Shown one piece after another: positions 47,644-56,581 of a stretch of 64,000 nt of DNA. Below the pieces are notes generated by a model. That model did not search any database. It had not been told where the DNA came from and worked only from the letters and a program-made list of their open reading frames with translations. Position 1 is the stretch's first letter, and the number at the start of each line of letters is the position of its first letter. Source of the stretch: Pseudomonas mendocina (GTDB lineage: Bacteria > Pseudomonadota > Gammaproteobacteria > Pseudomonadales > Pseudomonadaceae); NCBI RefSeq assembly GCF_900636545.1, contig NZ_LR134290.1, positions 3,906,001-3,970,000 on the forward strand, read 5' to 3'. Made by a program: the position numbers and the translations under genes.

Positions 47644-48468
47644 ATGACATCCAGAAAGCTCGACGAATTCGATCCGCTCGATGATTTCACTCCGCGCACC
47701 ATCACCCTTGGCGGCATCACCAAGGTGGTGCAAGTCAGCGGCATCGGCCCGGCGGTGATCGTGATGCCAGAGCTGCCAGGCATCAGTCCGTACATGGCGC
47801 GTTTTGCCCGCTGGGTGCGCGAGGCCGGCTTCACCGTCTACATGCCTTCGCTGTATGGCCGCGACGGCGATCCCTCCAGCCTGGAGGCCACCCAGGAAGT
47901 CTTCCGCAAGATCTGCGTCAGCGCCGAGTTCCACGCCTTCGCCGGCAATGGCTCAAGCCCCGTGACGCAATGGCTGCGCGCCCTGGCACGGCAGGCCCAC
48001 GCCGAATGCGGCGGCCCGGGCGTGGGCGCGATCGGCATGTGCTTCTCCGGCAACTTCGCCCTGAGCATGATGCTCGAACCGGTCATGCTGGCTCCGGTTC
48101 TGACCCAGCCGTCGCTGCCGATCGACGACCCGGCCAGGCTGGAGAGTAGCGACGAGGAGCTCGCCAGGATCAAGGCACGCCTCGACCGCGACGGACTGGA
48201 TGTGTTGGCCTATCGTTTCGCGGGCGACCGCATCTGCCAGGCACAGCGCTTCGCCGCTTATCAACGTGCGCTGGGCGAGCGCTTCATCGCCCGCGAGTTG
48301 CCCGACAACGCGGCCAATCAGGAAGTACCCGAGTTCTTCGAGAAGGTGGTGCAGACGCCGCACAGCGTGGTGACCGTGCACCTGATCGATGAGGCTGGGC
48401 AGCCGACCCGCGCCGCACGCGACGAGATTCTCGCCTTCTTCAGACAGAAGCTCGTGAACGGCGCCTAA
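47644..48468 (+). CDS. Dienelactone hydrolase family protein
   Basis: Alpha/beta hydrolase of 274 residues. The nucleophile elbow GMCFSGNFAL has Cys, as in dienelactone hydrolases; VVTVHLIDEAG is later. Conserved VIVMPELPGISPYMARFARW precedes the elbow. True clc-type hydrolases are about 235 residues and stand with other aromatic genes; none is here, so the substrate is unknown. ATG at 47644 follows CAGGAAG. It is likely controlled by the divergent AraC-type regulator. Confidence 0.86.
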   Translation: MTSRKLDEFDPLDDFTPRTITLGGITKVVQVSGIGPAVIVMPELPGISPYMARFARWVREAGFTVYMPSLYGRDGDPSSLEATQEVFRKICVSAEFHAFAGNGSSPVTQWLRALARQAHAECGGPGVGAIGMCFSGNFALSMMLEPVMLAPVLTQPSLPIDDPARLESSDEELARIKARLDRDGLDVLAYRFAGDRICQAQRFAAYQRALGERFIARELPDNAANQEVPEFFEKVVQTPHSVVTVHLIDEAGQPTRAARDEILAFFRQKLVNGA

Positions 48469-48479
48469 CAGAAAAGACA

Positions 48480-48501
48480 AGGCCCGCCGATTGGCGGGCC
48501 T
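48480..48501. terminator. Bidirectional terminator
   Basis: AGGCCCGCC-GATT-GGCGGGCCT, a perfect nine-base stem, between the ends of the dienelactone hydrolase and the carboxynorspermidine synthase genes, only ten bases from the latter. T-rich bases are few, so efficiency is uncertain, but the position between convergent genes fits. Confidence 0.8.
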
Positions 48502-48510
48502 CGTTCGGGA

Positions 48511-49755
48511 TCAGAGTGCCTGATCCCACGGACGGTCGCCGTGCTCATCCTTGATGCGGGTCGGTAGGCCCATCACGTCCAGCAGCTTGAGGAACGGCTC
48601 GGCCGGCAACTCTTCGACGTTGACCATGCGTTTGGCATCCCACTCGCCACGCGCCACCAGCAGCGCAGCGGCGACCGGCGGCACGCCGGCGGTGTAGGAG
48701 ATGCCCTGGCTATCGGTCTCGGCGAAGGCGTCTTCGTGGTCGGCCACGTTGTAGATGAACAGCTCGCGCGGCTGGCCATCCTTGGTGCCCTTGACCAGGT
48801 CGCCGATGCAGGTCTTGCCGGTGTAGCCCGGCGCCAGCGAGGCGGGGTCGGGCAGCACGGCCTTGACCACTTTCAGTGGCACAACTTCAAGGCCTTCAGC
48901 GGTCTTGACCGGTTGCTCGGAGAGCAGGCCGAGGTTCTTCAGCACGGTGAAGACGTTGATGTAGTGATCGCCGAAGCTCATCCAGAAGCGGACGTTCGGT
49001 ACATCGAGGTGCTTGGACAGCGAGTGCACCTCGTCATGGCCGGTCAGGTACAGGTTCTGTTCGCCCACCACCGGCAGATCGTCGGTGCGTTTGACTTCGA
49101 ACATGCGGTTGCTCACCCACTGGCTGTTCTGCCAGCTGTAGACCGTGCCGGTGAATTCGCGGAAATTGATTTCCGGGTCGAAATTGGTGGCGAAGTACTT
49201 GCCGTGCGAACCGGCGTTGACGTCGAGGATGTCGATCGACTCGATCTTGTCGAAGTACTGTTGTTGCGCCAGAGCGGCGTAGGAGTTGACCACACCCGGA
49301 TCGAAGCCGACGCCGAGGATGGCGGTCACGCCTTTTTCCTGGCATTCGGCCAGGTGCTTCCATTCGTAGTTGCCGTACCACGGCGGGGTTTCACAGATCT
49401 TGCTCGGGTCTTCGTGGATGGCGGTGTCCAGATAGGCCACGCCGGTGTCGATGCAGGCACGCAGCACGGACATGTTGAGGAAGGCAGAGCCCACGTTGAT
49501 GACGATCTGCGACTCGGTTTCGCGGATCAATGCCTTGGTCGCTTCCACGTCCAGGGCGTTCAGCGCATAGGCCTTGATCTCGCCGGGCTGCTTGAGGCCG
49601 CCCTTTGCCTGCACGCTGTCGATGATGGCCTGGCATTTGGAGATGTTGCGCGACGCAATTGCAATGCGACCTAACTCGTCATTGTGTTGCGCGCACTTAT
49701 GGGCCACCACCTTGGCAACACCTCCTGCTCCAATGATCAGAACATTCTTCTTCAA
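48511..49755 (-). CDS. Carboxynorspermidine synthase (saccharopine dehydrogenase family)
   Basis: NADPH-dependent enzyme joining aspartate semialdehyde to a diamine (putrescine or diaminopropane) to give carboxy(nor)spermidine, 414 residues. The Rossmann start is NVLIIGAGGVAKVVAHKCA; INVGSAFLNMSVLRACIDTG and DTAIHEDP mark the family. I take a TTG at 49755 because GGAGGTGA lies five bases before it and the protein then begins MKKNVLIIGAGG. A GTG at 49764 lies inside that ribosome site. The decarboxylase is upstream on the same strand at 51004. Confidence 0.92.
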   Translation of the reverse strand: MKKNVLIIGAGGVAKVVAHKCAQHNDELGRIAIASRNISKCQAIIDSVQAKGGLKQPGEIKAYALNALDVEATKALIRETESQIVINVGSAFLNMSVLRACIDTGVAYLDTAIHEDPSKICETPPWYGNYEWKHLAECQEKGVTAILGVGFDPGVVNSYAALAQQQYFDKIESIDILDVNAGSHGKYFATNFDPEINFREFTGTVYSWQNSQWVSNRMFEVKRTDDLPVVGEQNLYLTGHDEVHSLSKHLDVPNVRFWMSFGDHYINVFTVLKNLGLLSEQPVKTAEGLEVVPLKVVKAVLPDPASLAPGYTGKTCIGDLVKGTKDGQPRELFIYNVADHEDAFAETDSQGISYTAGVPPVAAALLVARGEWDAKRMVNVEELPAEPFLKLLDVMGLPTRIKDEHGDRPWDQAL

Positions 49756-49808
49756 TTGTTTCACCTCCAGGGAACTGCGTTGTTGAAAGCGTTTTGATAC
49801 GTATTTTG

Positions 49809-49899
49809 GGTGGTGGGCTGAAACCCACCCTACATGACCCGTAGGGTGGGCCGGGCGGCGTTCCGCTTCAGCCCCGTAGGGTGGGCTTTAGCCCACCAC
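49809..49899. repeat. GTAGGGTGGGC palindromes between the polyamine genes
   Basis: Three arms lie in the 150-base gap: GGTGGGCTGAAACCCACCC (from 49810), GTAGGGTGGGCCGGGC (from 49841) and GTAGGGTGGGCTTTAGCCCA (from 49876). The first and third are near-perfect hairpins. They lie inside what is probably one transcript (decarboxylase then synthase) and may alter the ratio of the two products. Confidence 0.8.
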
Positions 49900-49906
49900 C
49901 ACGAAG

Positions 49907-51004
49907 TTACGACAGACTGGACAGGTAATCGTCGAACTCGAACTGGCGCACCACCTCGACACTACCGTCGAGTTGTTTCACCACGATGGATGGCATCTTC
50001 AGGCCATTGAACCAGTTCTTCTTGACCATGGTGTAGCCGGCCGCATCGACGAACGACAGGCGATCGCCGATCTGCAGCGGCTTGTCGAACTGGTACTCAC
50101 CGAAGATATCGCCGGCCAGGCAGGATTTGCCGCAGACCATGTAGGTGTGTTCGCCGTCATTCGGCGCCATCTTGGCGTTGAGGCGGTAGATCAGCAGGTC
50201 GAGCATGTGCGCTTCGATGGAGCTGTCGACCACCGCCAGGTGCTTGCCGTTGTACAGGGTGTCGAGCACGGTGACTTCCAGCGAGGCACTGAGGGTGATC
50301 GCCGCTTCGCCCGGCTCCAGGTACACCTGCACGCCGTACTTCTCGGAGAAAGCCTTCAGACGCGCACAGAAGGCATCGATCGGGTAGCCCTCGCCGGTGA
50401 AGTGGATGCCGCCACCGAGGCTGACCCACTCCACCTGAGCAATCAGGTGGCCGAAGCGCTCCTCGATGGTGGTGAGCATCTTGTCGAACAGCTCGAAGCT
50501 GCCGTTCTCGCAGTTGTTGTGAAACATGAAGCCGGAAATCTGCCCCATGACCTGCTCGACCTTCGCCGGGTCCCATTCGCCGAGGCGGCTGAACGGGCGC
50601 GCAGGGTCGGCCAGCAGGTAATCGGAGCTGCTCACCTGCGGGTTGACGCGCAGGCCGCGGATGGTGCCCTCGGTACGCGCGGCGAAACGCTCGAGCTGGC
50701 CGATGGAGTTGAAGATGATCTTGTCGCAGTTGGCGACCATCTCTTCGATCTCGTCGTCGGCCCAGGCCACGCTGTAAGCGTGGGTTTCACCCTCGAACTT
50801 CTGTCGCCCCAGTTTCAGCTCATACAGCGAAGACGACGTGGTGCCGTCCATGTACTGCTGCATCAGGTCGAACACCGACCAGGTGGCGAAGCATTTCAGC
50901 GCCAGCAGCGCTTTGGCACCGGAGTTCTCGCGCACGTAGGCGATCTTCTCCAGGTTGACCAGAAGCTTCTGTTTGTCGATGAGGTAGTACGGCGTCTGGA
51001 TCAT
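49907..51004 (-). CDS. nspC: Carboxynorspermidine decarboxylase
   Basis: PLP-dependent alanine-racemase-fold decarboxylase, 365 residues, releasing (nor)spermidine from the carboxy form. The PLP Lys is expected at K37 in LLALKCFATW; GGGIHFTGEGYPID holds the glycine loop, LEPGEA the typical phosphate site, and CGKSCLAGDIFGEYQF the C-terminal Cys/Asp site. ATG at 51004. It lies 150 bases upstream of the synthase; together they form a complete SAM-independent polyamine route. Confidence 0.93.
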   Translation of the reverse strand: MIQTPYYLIDKQKLLVNLEKIAYVRENSGAKALLALKCFATWSVFDLMQQYMDGTTSSSLYELKLGRQKFEGETHAYSVAWADDEIEEMVANCDKIIFNSIGQLERFAARTEGTIRGLRVNPQVSSSDYLLADPARPFSRLGEWDPAKVEQVMGQISGFMFHNNCENGSFELFDKMLTTIEERFGHLIAQVEWVSLGGGIHFTGEGYPIDAFCARLKAFSEKYGVQVYLEPGEAAITLSASLEVTVLDTLYNGKHLAVVDSSIEAHMLDLLIYRLNAKMAPNDGEHTYMVCGKSCLAGDIFGEYQFDKPLQIGDRLSFVDAAGYTMVKKNWFNGLKMPSIVVKQLDGSVEVVRQFEFDDYLSSLS

Positions 51005-51265
51005 CTCGTCGCCCCAGCAAGGTCGGCCAATGGAGGGCTTTCAGCCCCCCCCAGAAAAAAGTGGACGCGAATTGTGCCGATAACCGGCGCATATCGAAAG
51101 GGCATTGGAGATTTTTTGTACAACCGGTGATGACCGGAGACTGGCCCCGCCAGCACGCAGACCTTAAGACAGGGCGGTTACAGCGGTATGACGGAGCATG
51201 ACGGTTGGATGCGAGAACACCTGTGGGAGGGGCTTTAGCCGCGACGCTCGCAGCCCTCTGGTCAG
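51005..51265. other. Gap upstream of nspC with dispersed repeat
   Basis: In these 261 bases I can support only one element: a GGGAGGGGCTTTAGCCGCGA repeat at 51225-51244, just after the end of the secreted-protein operon. The nspC promoter must be here; no exact -10/-35 pair stands out. No open frame is convincing. Confidence 0.55.
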
Positions 51266-53593
51266 TCAGTTGATCGGCGTGGCGGTCAGGTTGGCGCGAA
51301 TATCGGCATTCTGCAGTTTCATGCCATACATGGAGGTAACCGCCCCGCCCGTGGGATGCACGTTCTGGATGCGGTCAATGTTGATTTCCTTGAAGTGCAC
51401 CCGGCCATTGACGGCGAACCCCAGCGGGTCGGGCGACACTGGCGGACAACCGCTGGCGCCCTTGTTGCAGACCTTGGTCGGCGCCACATCCAGGTTGAGA
51501 TCGACGCGCACGCCATAGGTGTTGGCATTGGCATCGCTCGGATTGCCATCGGACGTGTAAAAGTTATCCACCACCAGTTGCGCCCCGGTGCCGTTGACGC
51601 CACCCACCCGATCCGTCTCGATGATCAGCTGGTTACGCTTCTCGCTGGTCGACACGCTGCTCGCTGGGTTGCCCGAGGTATCGCGCACGAAAACATTCTT
51701 CAGCCCTGCGGTCAGCCCTTCGTTGCCACGGTCCTCCCAGCGCCCACCGCTGGCGGTACAGGCCGATACGCTGGCGCCACTGCCACCGACGCACAACGCG
51801 CCCGCACCGCCGGAGCTGAGACTGAGCGTGGAACCCTGCTCGTAACGACGCAGCACGACACGGCCCAGGCTCTGCCCCGTGCTGCGATCACCCCAACGTA
51901 CATCGTGCACATCCAGGGTCGACCAGTAGGTGCCCTTGCTCAACTGCACGCCATTCTGGGTCACGTCCAGCGAACCATCACGAAAGTGCATGTCGTAGCG
52001 GGTGCCGGCCAGCCACAGGCCCTTGCCGGCCTCGTCGACGGTGATCGCGGCATTGGCATCGGTGACGACGAAGTCGGCGTTGTAGCGCACGCCATCGCCG
52101 CTCGCCCCACCGGGACGCAGGGTCAGTTGGCCGTTGAGGGTGAAATCGTAGGCCGGGAAGATTTCCAGCAGCACCAGCAACTCGGTACCACCCTGCAGCG
52201 GCGCATCGGCGCGACCGACGCGCAAGCCATCGAAGCTGTAACTACCCTTGACGTTGTTCAGGCCCAGGCGCAGGCCATCGAAATGGCCGTCATAACCGCT
52301 GCTGCCGGGCTGGGTATTGGCACTACCGGCGTAGCAACCAGCACTGCTACCGCCCACGCAGCTCTTGGTCAGATCGACTGTCAGTTGGCCGCTGCCATGA
52401 GTACGCAGGCCACTGAACCACATACTGTTGCCATTATCGGTGAGCGAGACCGAACTGCTGACCATGTTCCATGACACATCTGCAGTGATGCCCTTGAGCC
52501 CGGAATTGGGATCGCCGCCAGGGCGCAGCTTGAACCAGTTCTGCCGTGCGCCCTGATCCTGGAAATTGAGATCCAGCGCCAGACTGCCGATCTTCTGATT
52601 GTTGGGATCGCCGATGATCAGGCCGCCGAGGCTGGCGTTGAGTTTGAGATCCTGAAAAGCCAACTGGGCGTAACGCCCACTGCCGTCCTCGTCGAGGTCG
52701 AGCGTGATGCCATTCTGGCTGCTGAGCACGCCGGCGAAGTTCTCGGCGCGCAGCACGCCGTCGTCCTTGTACTGGAACAGGCTGTTGGCGAAGGTGATCT
52801 GCGGAATCAGACGCAACCCCTGACCGCTGGCGCCCCCGCCGGCGATACGAATGCTGCCGCCAAGGCGCAGATCCATGTCCAGCTGACCGAAACTGCGCGC
52901 ATGGTCGGGGTGCCGTGTATCCGGCGCACCGGGCGTTACGGCGACGCCGGCCACGGGATCACCGTGCGCCAGATCCAGCCCGATACCGCCGATATGCGCG
53001 ACGAAGCGCGTATCGCCCAGGTCGAGACGCACCGCCGAGCCATTGCCGCCGCTGACGATATCCAGGTAGGCGTTGTTCAGATAGGCATCGAACGAGGCAT
53101 TGCGCACGATCAGATCGAAACCGTTGTCACGGTAATAGAAGGTCACTGCATCCAGGCTCAGCCGGCTGCCATCGACGCTGAAGCCGGCCACGCCACTGGC
53201 GCCACCACCGCTGAGCTTGAGGCTGGCGCCGAGGGTGTAGAACGCGCGAAAGGCCCCAAAACTCTTGTCGCTGCCGGCAAAACCGATGTTGTTCACCACC
53301 AGCTCGGTCGGACGCCCCTGATGCTCGACATGCAGGCGATCATCGATCACGTCGATCTTCGTGGTGGAAACGCTGCCGGCCTGCTGCGGCCGACTGGACA
53401 CACCCTCGAGGCGCAGGCTCTGGCCGTCCTCACGGTATTCGAGGCTCTCTGCCGACCAGCCACCACCGGCGGTTTCGATGCTGATACCGCCACGGCCAGT
53501 GACATTGGCTAGGCCGTCGTCATCCAGCGCCTGCATGGCCCAGACCGGTGAGCTGCCGAGAACGAGCGCCGCAAGCCATCCGTAACGCTGCAT
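51266..53593 (-). CDS. Exported beta-rich protein, gene A of a four-gene operon
   Basis: A 775-residue secreted protein. Signal peptide: AALVLGSSPVWA, then MQALDDDGLANVTGRGG, the post-signal motif shared by all four proteins of the operon. The mature part is long, Gly/Asp/Asn-rich and strand-forming, with recurring stretches such as GLIIGDPNNQKIGSLALDL, NVKGSYSFDGL and GLKNVFVRD. No cell-wall, autotransporter or outer-membrane anchor is visible. Similar N-termini occur in proteins labelled DUF6160 or FilE/FilF-like, from memory. The ATG at 53593 is chosen for the signal peptide. It is the last gene, 11 bases after gene B. Function unknown. Confidence 0.85.
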   Translation of the reverse strand: MQRYGWLAALVLGSSPVWAMQALDDDGLANVTGRGGISIETAGGGWSAESLEYREDGQSLRLEGVSSRPQQAGSVSTTKIDVIDDRLHVEHQGRPTELVVNNIGFAGSDKSFGAFRAFYTLGASLKLSGGGASGVAGFSVDGSRLSLDAVTFYYRDNGFDLIVRNASFDAYLNNAYLDIVSGGNGSAVRLDLGDTRFVAHIGGIGLDLAHGDPVAGVAVTPGAPDTRHPDHARSFGQLDMDLRLGGSIRIAGGGASGQGLRLIPQITFANSLFQYKDDGVLRAENFAGVLSSQNGITLDLDEDGSGRYAQLAFQDLKLNASLGGLIIGDPNNQKIGSLALDLNFQDQGARQNWFKLRPGGDPNSGLKGITADVSWNMVSSSVSLTDNGNSMWFSGLRTHGSGQLTVDLTKSCVGGSSAGCYAGSANTQPGSSGYDGHFDGLRLGLNNVKGSYSFDGLRVGRADAPLQGGTELLVLLEIFPAYDFTLNGQLTLRPGGASGDGVRYNADFVVTDANAAITVDEAGKGLWLAGTRYDMHFRDGSLDVTQNGVQLSKGTYWSTLDVHDVRWGDRSTGQSLGRVVLRRYEQGSTLSLSSGGAGALCVGGSGASVSACTASGGRWEDRGNEGLTAGLKNVFVRDTSGNPASSVSTSEKRNQLIIETDRVGGVNGTGAQLVVDNFYTSDGNPSDANANTYGVRVDLNLDVAPTKVCNKGASGCPPVSPDPLGFAVNGRVHFKEINIDRIQNVHPTGGAVTSMYGMKLQNADIRANLTATPIN

Positions 53594-53604
53594 GATTCGC
53601 TTCC

Positions 53605-54195
53605 TCAGTTCGTGGGAAACACCAGCACGCTGCCTTGCATGCGGATGCTGCCGTCGATCTTGGCCGAGAAGATGTTGGTCTGCTGATAGCTCGGGGCGCC
53701 GCCATTGGCTGCGCTCAGCGCCTTGTTCTTCCAGCCACCCTGACTGGCCACGCCGAAGGAGAAGTTGCCGTCCTTGAAGCGGATCTCGTTGGGCAATCCC
53801 AGCGCCAGCACCTCGCGCTCGCCACTGGCGCTGGTAAGCGTGCGGGTATCCAGGGTCAGGCCTTCGAAACTGAAGATGCCTTTGAGGTTGTCCAGCACGT
53901 ACCAGCCTGAGTTGGCGCCGGAGCGCACGGCCACACGCATGCCGCAGCTTTCCGGACTGGCCGCACCGGCCAGGGCGCAGCTGCGCTGGTTGGCCGTCCA
54001 CTGCGCCGGATTGTTGGTCGTCGGCGTCTCCCAGAGCACGCCACCGTTCTTGTTGATGCTGAATTCACCGGAGAGATAAACCCCGCCCTGCCCGCTCATC
54101 TCGCTGAGGGTGCTGTCGTCCAGCGCCTGCATCTCCGCCAGCGTCAGCGCCGGCAGCAGCGACAACAGAACGACTACTGCTTTAGCGCAGGTCAT
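53605..54195 (-). CDS. Exported protein, gene B of the operon
   Basis: A 196-residue secreted protein. Signal peptide: AVVVLLSLLPALTLA, then EMQALDDSTLSEMSGQGG. The block NLKGIFSFEGLTLDTRTL matches NVKGSYSFDGLRVG in gene A, showing paralogy. A Cys pair lies in RSCALAGAASPESCGMR. The C-terminus GSIRMQGSVLVFPTN is strand-like with no anchor. It overlaps gene C by 14 bases and precedes gene A by 11, so all are one operon. Function unknown. Confidence 0.82.
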   Translation of the reverse strand: MTCAKAVVVLLSLLPALTLAEMQALDDSTLSEMSGQGGVYLSGEFSINKNGGVLWETPTTNNPAQWTANQRSCALAGAASPESCGMRVAVRSGANSGWYVLDNLKGIFSFEGLTLDTRTLTSASGEREVLALGLPNEIRFKDGNFSFGVASQGGWKNKALSAANGGAPSYQQTNIFSAKIDGSIRMQGSVLVFPTN

Positions 54196-55237
54196 AGCTG
54201 GTCACCTTCAGGTAGTTGAAGCTAAGCCCGGAAATCTCGTTGCGGCCGAAGTTGTAGCCACCAGTGGGAATGGCGGTTGGGCTACTGCGCGCACCGCCAA
54301 CGGTCAGGTTCTCGAACACCAGATTGGTGCGCGGCGCGTTGGCGTAGAAGTCACTGGCCAGGGCCTGGCGTTGCGCCGCCGTGGTACCGCTCGCAGTGGG
54401 ATTCTGCAGCTCCAGGACGAACTGGCCGTCGGCGCTGGAGCGCAAACGCAGCGGCTGCGACTTGCCGTAACCCAGGGCAATATTGGCGTAGCCATTGGTG
54501 ATGTAGAGCGTGCGCGCCCCACGCTGCGCAGCCGTTTCACCAGCCGTATTGCAGTTAGCCTGGGCGCAGGACATCACTTCCAGCGTCTTGGCGAAGAGGT
54601 TGATCCGTGCCTCTCCCACCAGCTCACCGTTGCCATTCTGCCCAGGGTCGCCCCACAGGCGCAGGTAGGAGCCGTCCATCACCAGTTGGTGGAAGTCCAG
54701 CGCGAGCATCTCGGTACGCCCGGCCGCCACCTGGAAGTCGAAACGCACGCCGAGATCGGCGCGACCACTGGCGCCGGTAGAACAGTTCGAACCGGCCGTC
54801 GCATAGCCATCGATACAGGGATTGCCACCAGCGACCAGGCGCTCGGGAAACTTGAACGACAGCACGGTGATGTTGTTCGGGGTGGTCTGTACCCATTGCC
54901 CATCGTCGCGCAGAGTGCGCAGCTCCTCGCCCTTGGCCAGTTCCAGTTCGAACGGATGGTCGAGACTGCCGATGGTTACCGGGTTGAGGTTGGTGCCCTT
55001 GTTGCTGCCGGCTGCACCCAGGTAGAGGTTCTTCACCGAGATGGGCACGTTGCGCCCCTGGCCGTCGGTGATGTCGTTGATCACGATCTGCGCGCCGGAA
55101 CCGTCGAGCAGCACCTGGTCGAGCACGAAGCCCAGGCCTGCGCCCTGCACGTCGGACAACTCGGCATCGCTCAGAGGCTCCATGGCCCCGGCCATGGTGG
55201 CCGGCAGTACGGCCGCCAGCAGCAGGTAGCGGTTCAT
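54182..55237 (-). CDS. Exported protein, gene C of the operon
   Basis: A 351-residue secreted protein. Signal peptide: LLLAAVLPATMAGA, then MEPLSDAELSDVQGAG, the shared motif with Gln in place of Thr/Ser. The mature protein is beta-rich with Cys pairs (NPCIDGY...GSNCSTG, MSCAQANCNT). It contains SVKNLYLGAAG and LVFENLTVGG, in the same style as its neighbours. ATG at 55237, two bases after the stop of gene D; the ATG is preferred to the upstream GTG at 55246. Function unknown. Confidence 0.82.
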   Translation of the reverse strand: MNRYLLLAAVLPATMAGAMEPLSDAELSDVQGAGLGFVLDQVLLDGSGAQIVINDITDGQGRNVPISVKNLYLGAAGSNKGTNLNPVTIGSLDHPFELELAKGEELRTLRDDGQWVQTTPNNITVLSFKFPERLVAGGNPCIDGYATAGSNCSTGASGRADLGVRFDFQVAAGRTEMLALDFHQLVMDGSYLRLWGDPGQNGNGELVGEARINLFAKTLEVMSCAQANCNTAGETAAQRGARTLYITNGYANIALGYGKSQPLRLRSSADGQFVLELQNPTASGTTAAQRQALASDFYANAPRTNLVFENLTVGGARSSPTAIPTGGYNFGRNEISGLSFNYLKVTSYDLR

Positions 55238-55239
55238 GC

Positions 55240-56268
55240 TCAGCACCCCGCGGTAGCCGTGCCGAGGCAGGTGTCCTGCCGGGGGATACCGTTGAACGCC
55301 TGGTTGAAGTCGATGTTGATCGGCGACACCAGGTTGCCATTGGCGTCACGGTATTTGGGCAGGTTCAGGAACGCCCCCTGCAGCGCCGTGATGAAGGCGT
55401 TGCTGTCCATGTCGCGCCAGGCCACGTCCTGGGTCTGCAGGGAGATGAAGAACCCCTTGGCCGCGTTCTGCATGTTCGACATATCGCTGGTATTGCCCAC
55501 CGGTAGCGACTGGAACTGGGACAGATTGAAGCAGGTCTGGATACCCAGAATGCTGCAGTTGCTCGAGGCGAACGCGCCAAGCAGCGCATCAGTCCAGCCT
55601 CCCGCGCATCCAGATGTGCAGTTCAGTCCGTCACCGTTCTTGATACCGGACATGGTGCCCCTGACCGGGTCACTCACGCCCCCGGAGTTGACCAGCGTCG
55701 CATCGGCCTCAACGATGCTGCTGCGGTACACGCCAGCCAAGAACAACGCACTCTGCTGCAGGAAGTTCGACTTGTTGTAGATGGCGTCGCCGGTGCCCTT
55801 GATATGCACGGGGATGTTGCCGGTCAGGCTTTGGATATCACCAGACAGCACGCCTTTCGCCTCACCGAAGCCGATACGCACACCAACCACACGATTGCCG
55901 TCATAGGCCAGCTCCAGGAAGGGATTGGTGATCTTGAAGGGGTTGATGGTGTCGTTAGGACCCACCGTCCCCAGCGCGAAATTGTTGATCAGGATGTCGG
56001 AGGAGCCCGCCGCCTCGCCGGCCCGGTTGTACTGACCAAGCTGCAGCTTCTTGATATTCAGCTGTGTATCGACATTCACCCCGAAGTTGACCCGGGTGTA
56101 GTTGATGCCGGCGTTATTGTCGGTGGTCAGGTTGATAAAGGCCTGCCCGGTGATATCCGACAGTTCGCCGTCCTCCAGTTCGACCATCCTGGCCTGGACC
56201 GGGCCGCCCAAGGCCACGGCGCATACCAATGCCAGAGCATGTTTGGCGAAGCGAAAGGACTGGCGCAT
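55240..56268 (-). CDS. Exported protein, gene D (first gene) of the operon
   Basis: A 342-residue secreted protein and first gene of the operon. Signal peptide: LALVCAVALGGPVQA, then RMVELEDGELSDITGQAF, the shared motif. The mature part contains NIKKLQLGQYN, VRIGFGEAKG, several Cys (LNCTSGC, SNCSILGIQTC) and LQTQDVAWRDMDSN. ATG at 56268 follows AGGGG. Upstream is a 313-base divergent gap with an inverted repeat at 56286-56331. No similarity to enzymes is apparent. Function unknown. Confidence 0.82.
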   Translation of the reverse strand: MRQSFRFAKHALALVCAVALGGPVQARMVELEDGELSDITGQAFINLTTDNNAGINYTRVNFGVNVDTQLNIKKLQLGQYNRAGEAAGSSDILINNFALGTVGPNDTINPFKITNPFLELAYDGNRVVGVRIGFGEAKGVLSGDIQSLTGNIPVHIKGTGDAIYNKSNFLQQSALFLAGVYRSSIVEADATLVNSGGVSDPVRGTMSGIKNGDGLNCTSGCAGGWTDALLGAFASSNCSILGIQTCFNLSQFQSLPVGNTSDMSNMQNAAKGFFISLQTQDVAWRDMDSNAFITALQGAFLNLPKYRDANGNLVSPINIDFNQAFNGIPRQDTCLGTATAGC

Positions 56269-56285
56269 GGCGAAACCCCTGTTCT

Positions 56286-56331
56286 TATAGTGGTGTCGAG
56301 CACTCCGACTCGATTCCTTATGGCCACTATA
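56286..56331. promoter_or_regulatory. Inverted repeat upstream of the exported-protein operon
   Basis: TATAGTGG (56286-56293) and CCACTATA (56324-56331) form a perfect inverted pair across 30 bases, 18-63 bases before gene D. An inner pair, GTCGAG / CTCGAT, lies between. This could be an operator or a hairpin in the leader. The rest of the 313-base gap to mksF (56269-56581) shows nothing else I can assign. Confidence 0.5.
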
Positions 56332-56581
56332 GGGAGATCAGCACCCAGAACGGCCCGACCCATAGTCGAGAAAGAGCCACTGCAACACCGCCATCCTGCT
56401 CACGGAGGCGAGCCCGGTGTTACCGGCCGCCACAATGACGTAACACCGTTTCGTCCATATCTGAAAAGGCCTCGCAGCCTCGTATATCGACTTGCCTGCC
56501 TCTGATCGACTGGAACTCAAAACAGGCCCCCTCCTTGCAGTACAATCACTCCTTTTCACTTGCCTGGAACCCGGCGCCTCG

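Noticed and set aside
54110..55780. A 556-codon plus-strand frame opposite genes B-D of the secreted operon
   Set aside because: No ribosome site or known family; the minus-strand frames have signal peptides and a shared motif.
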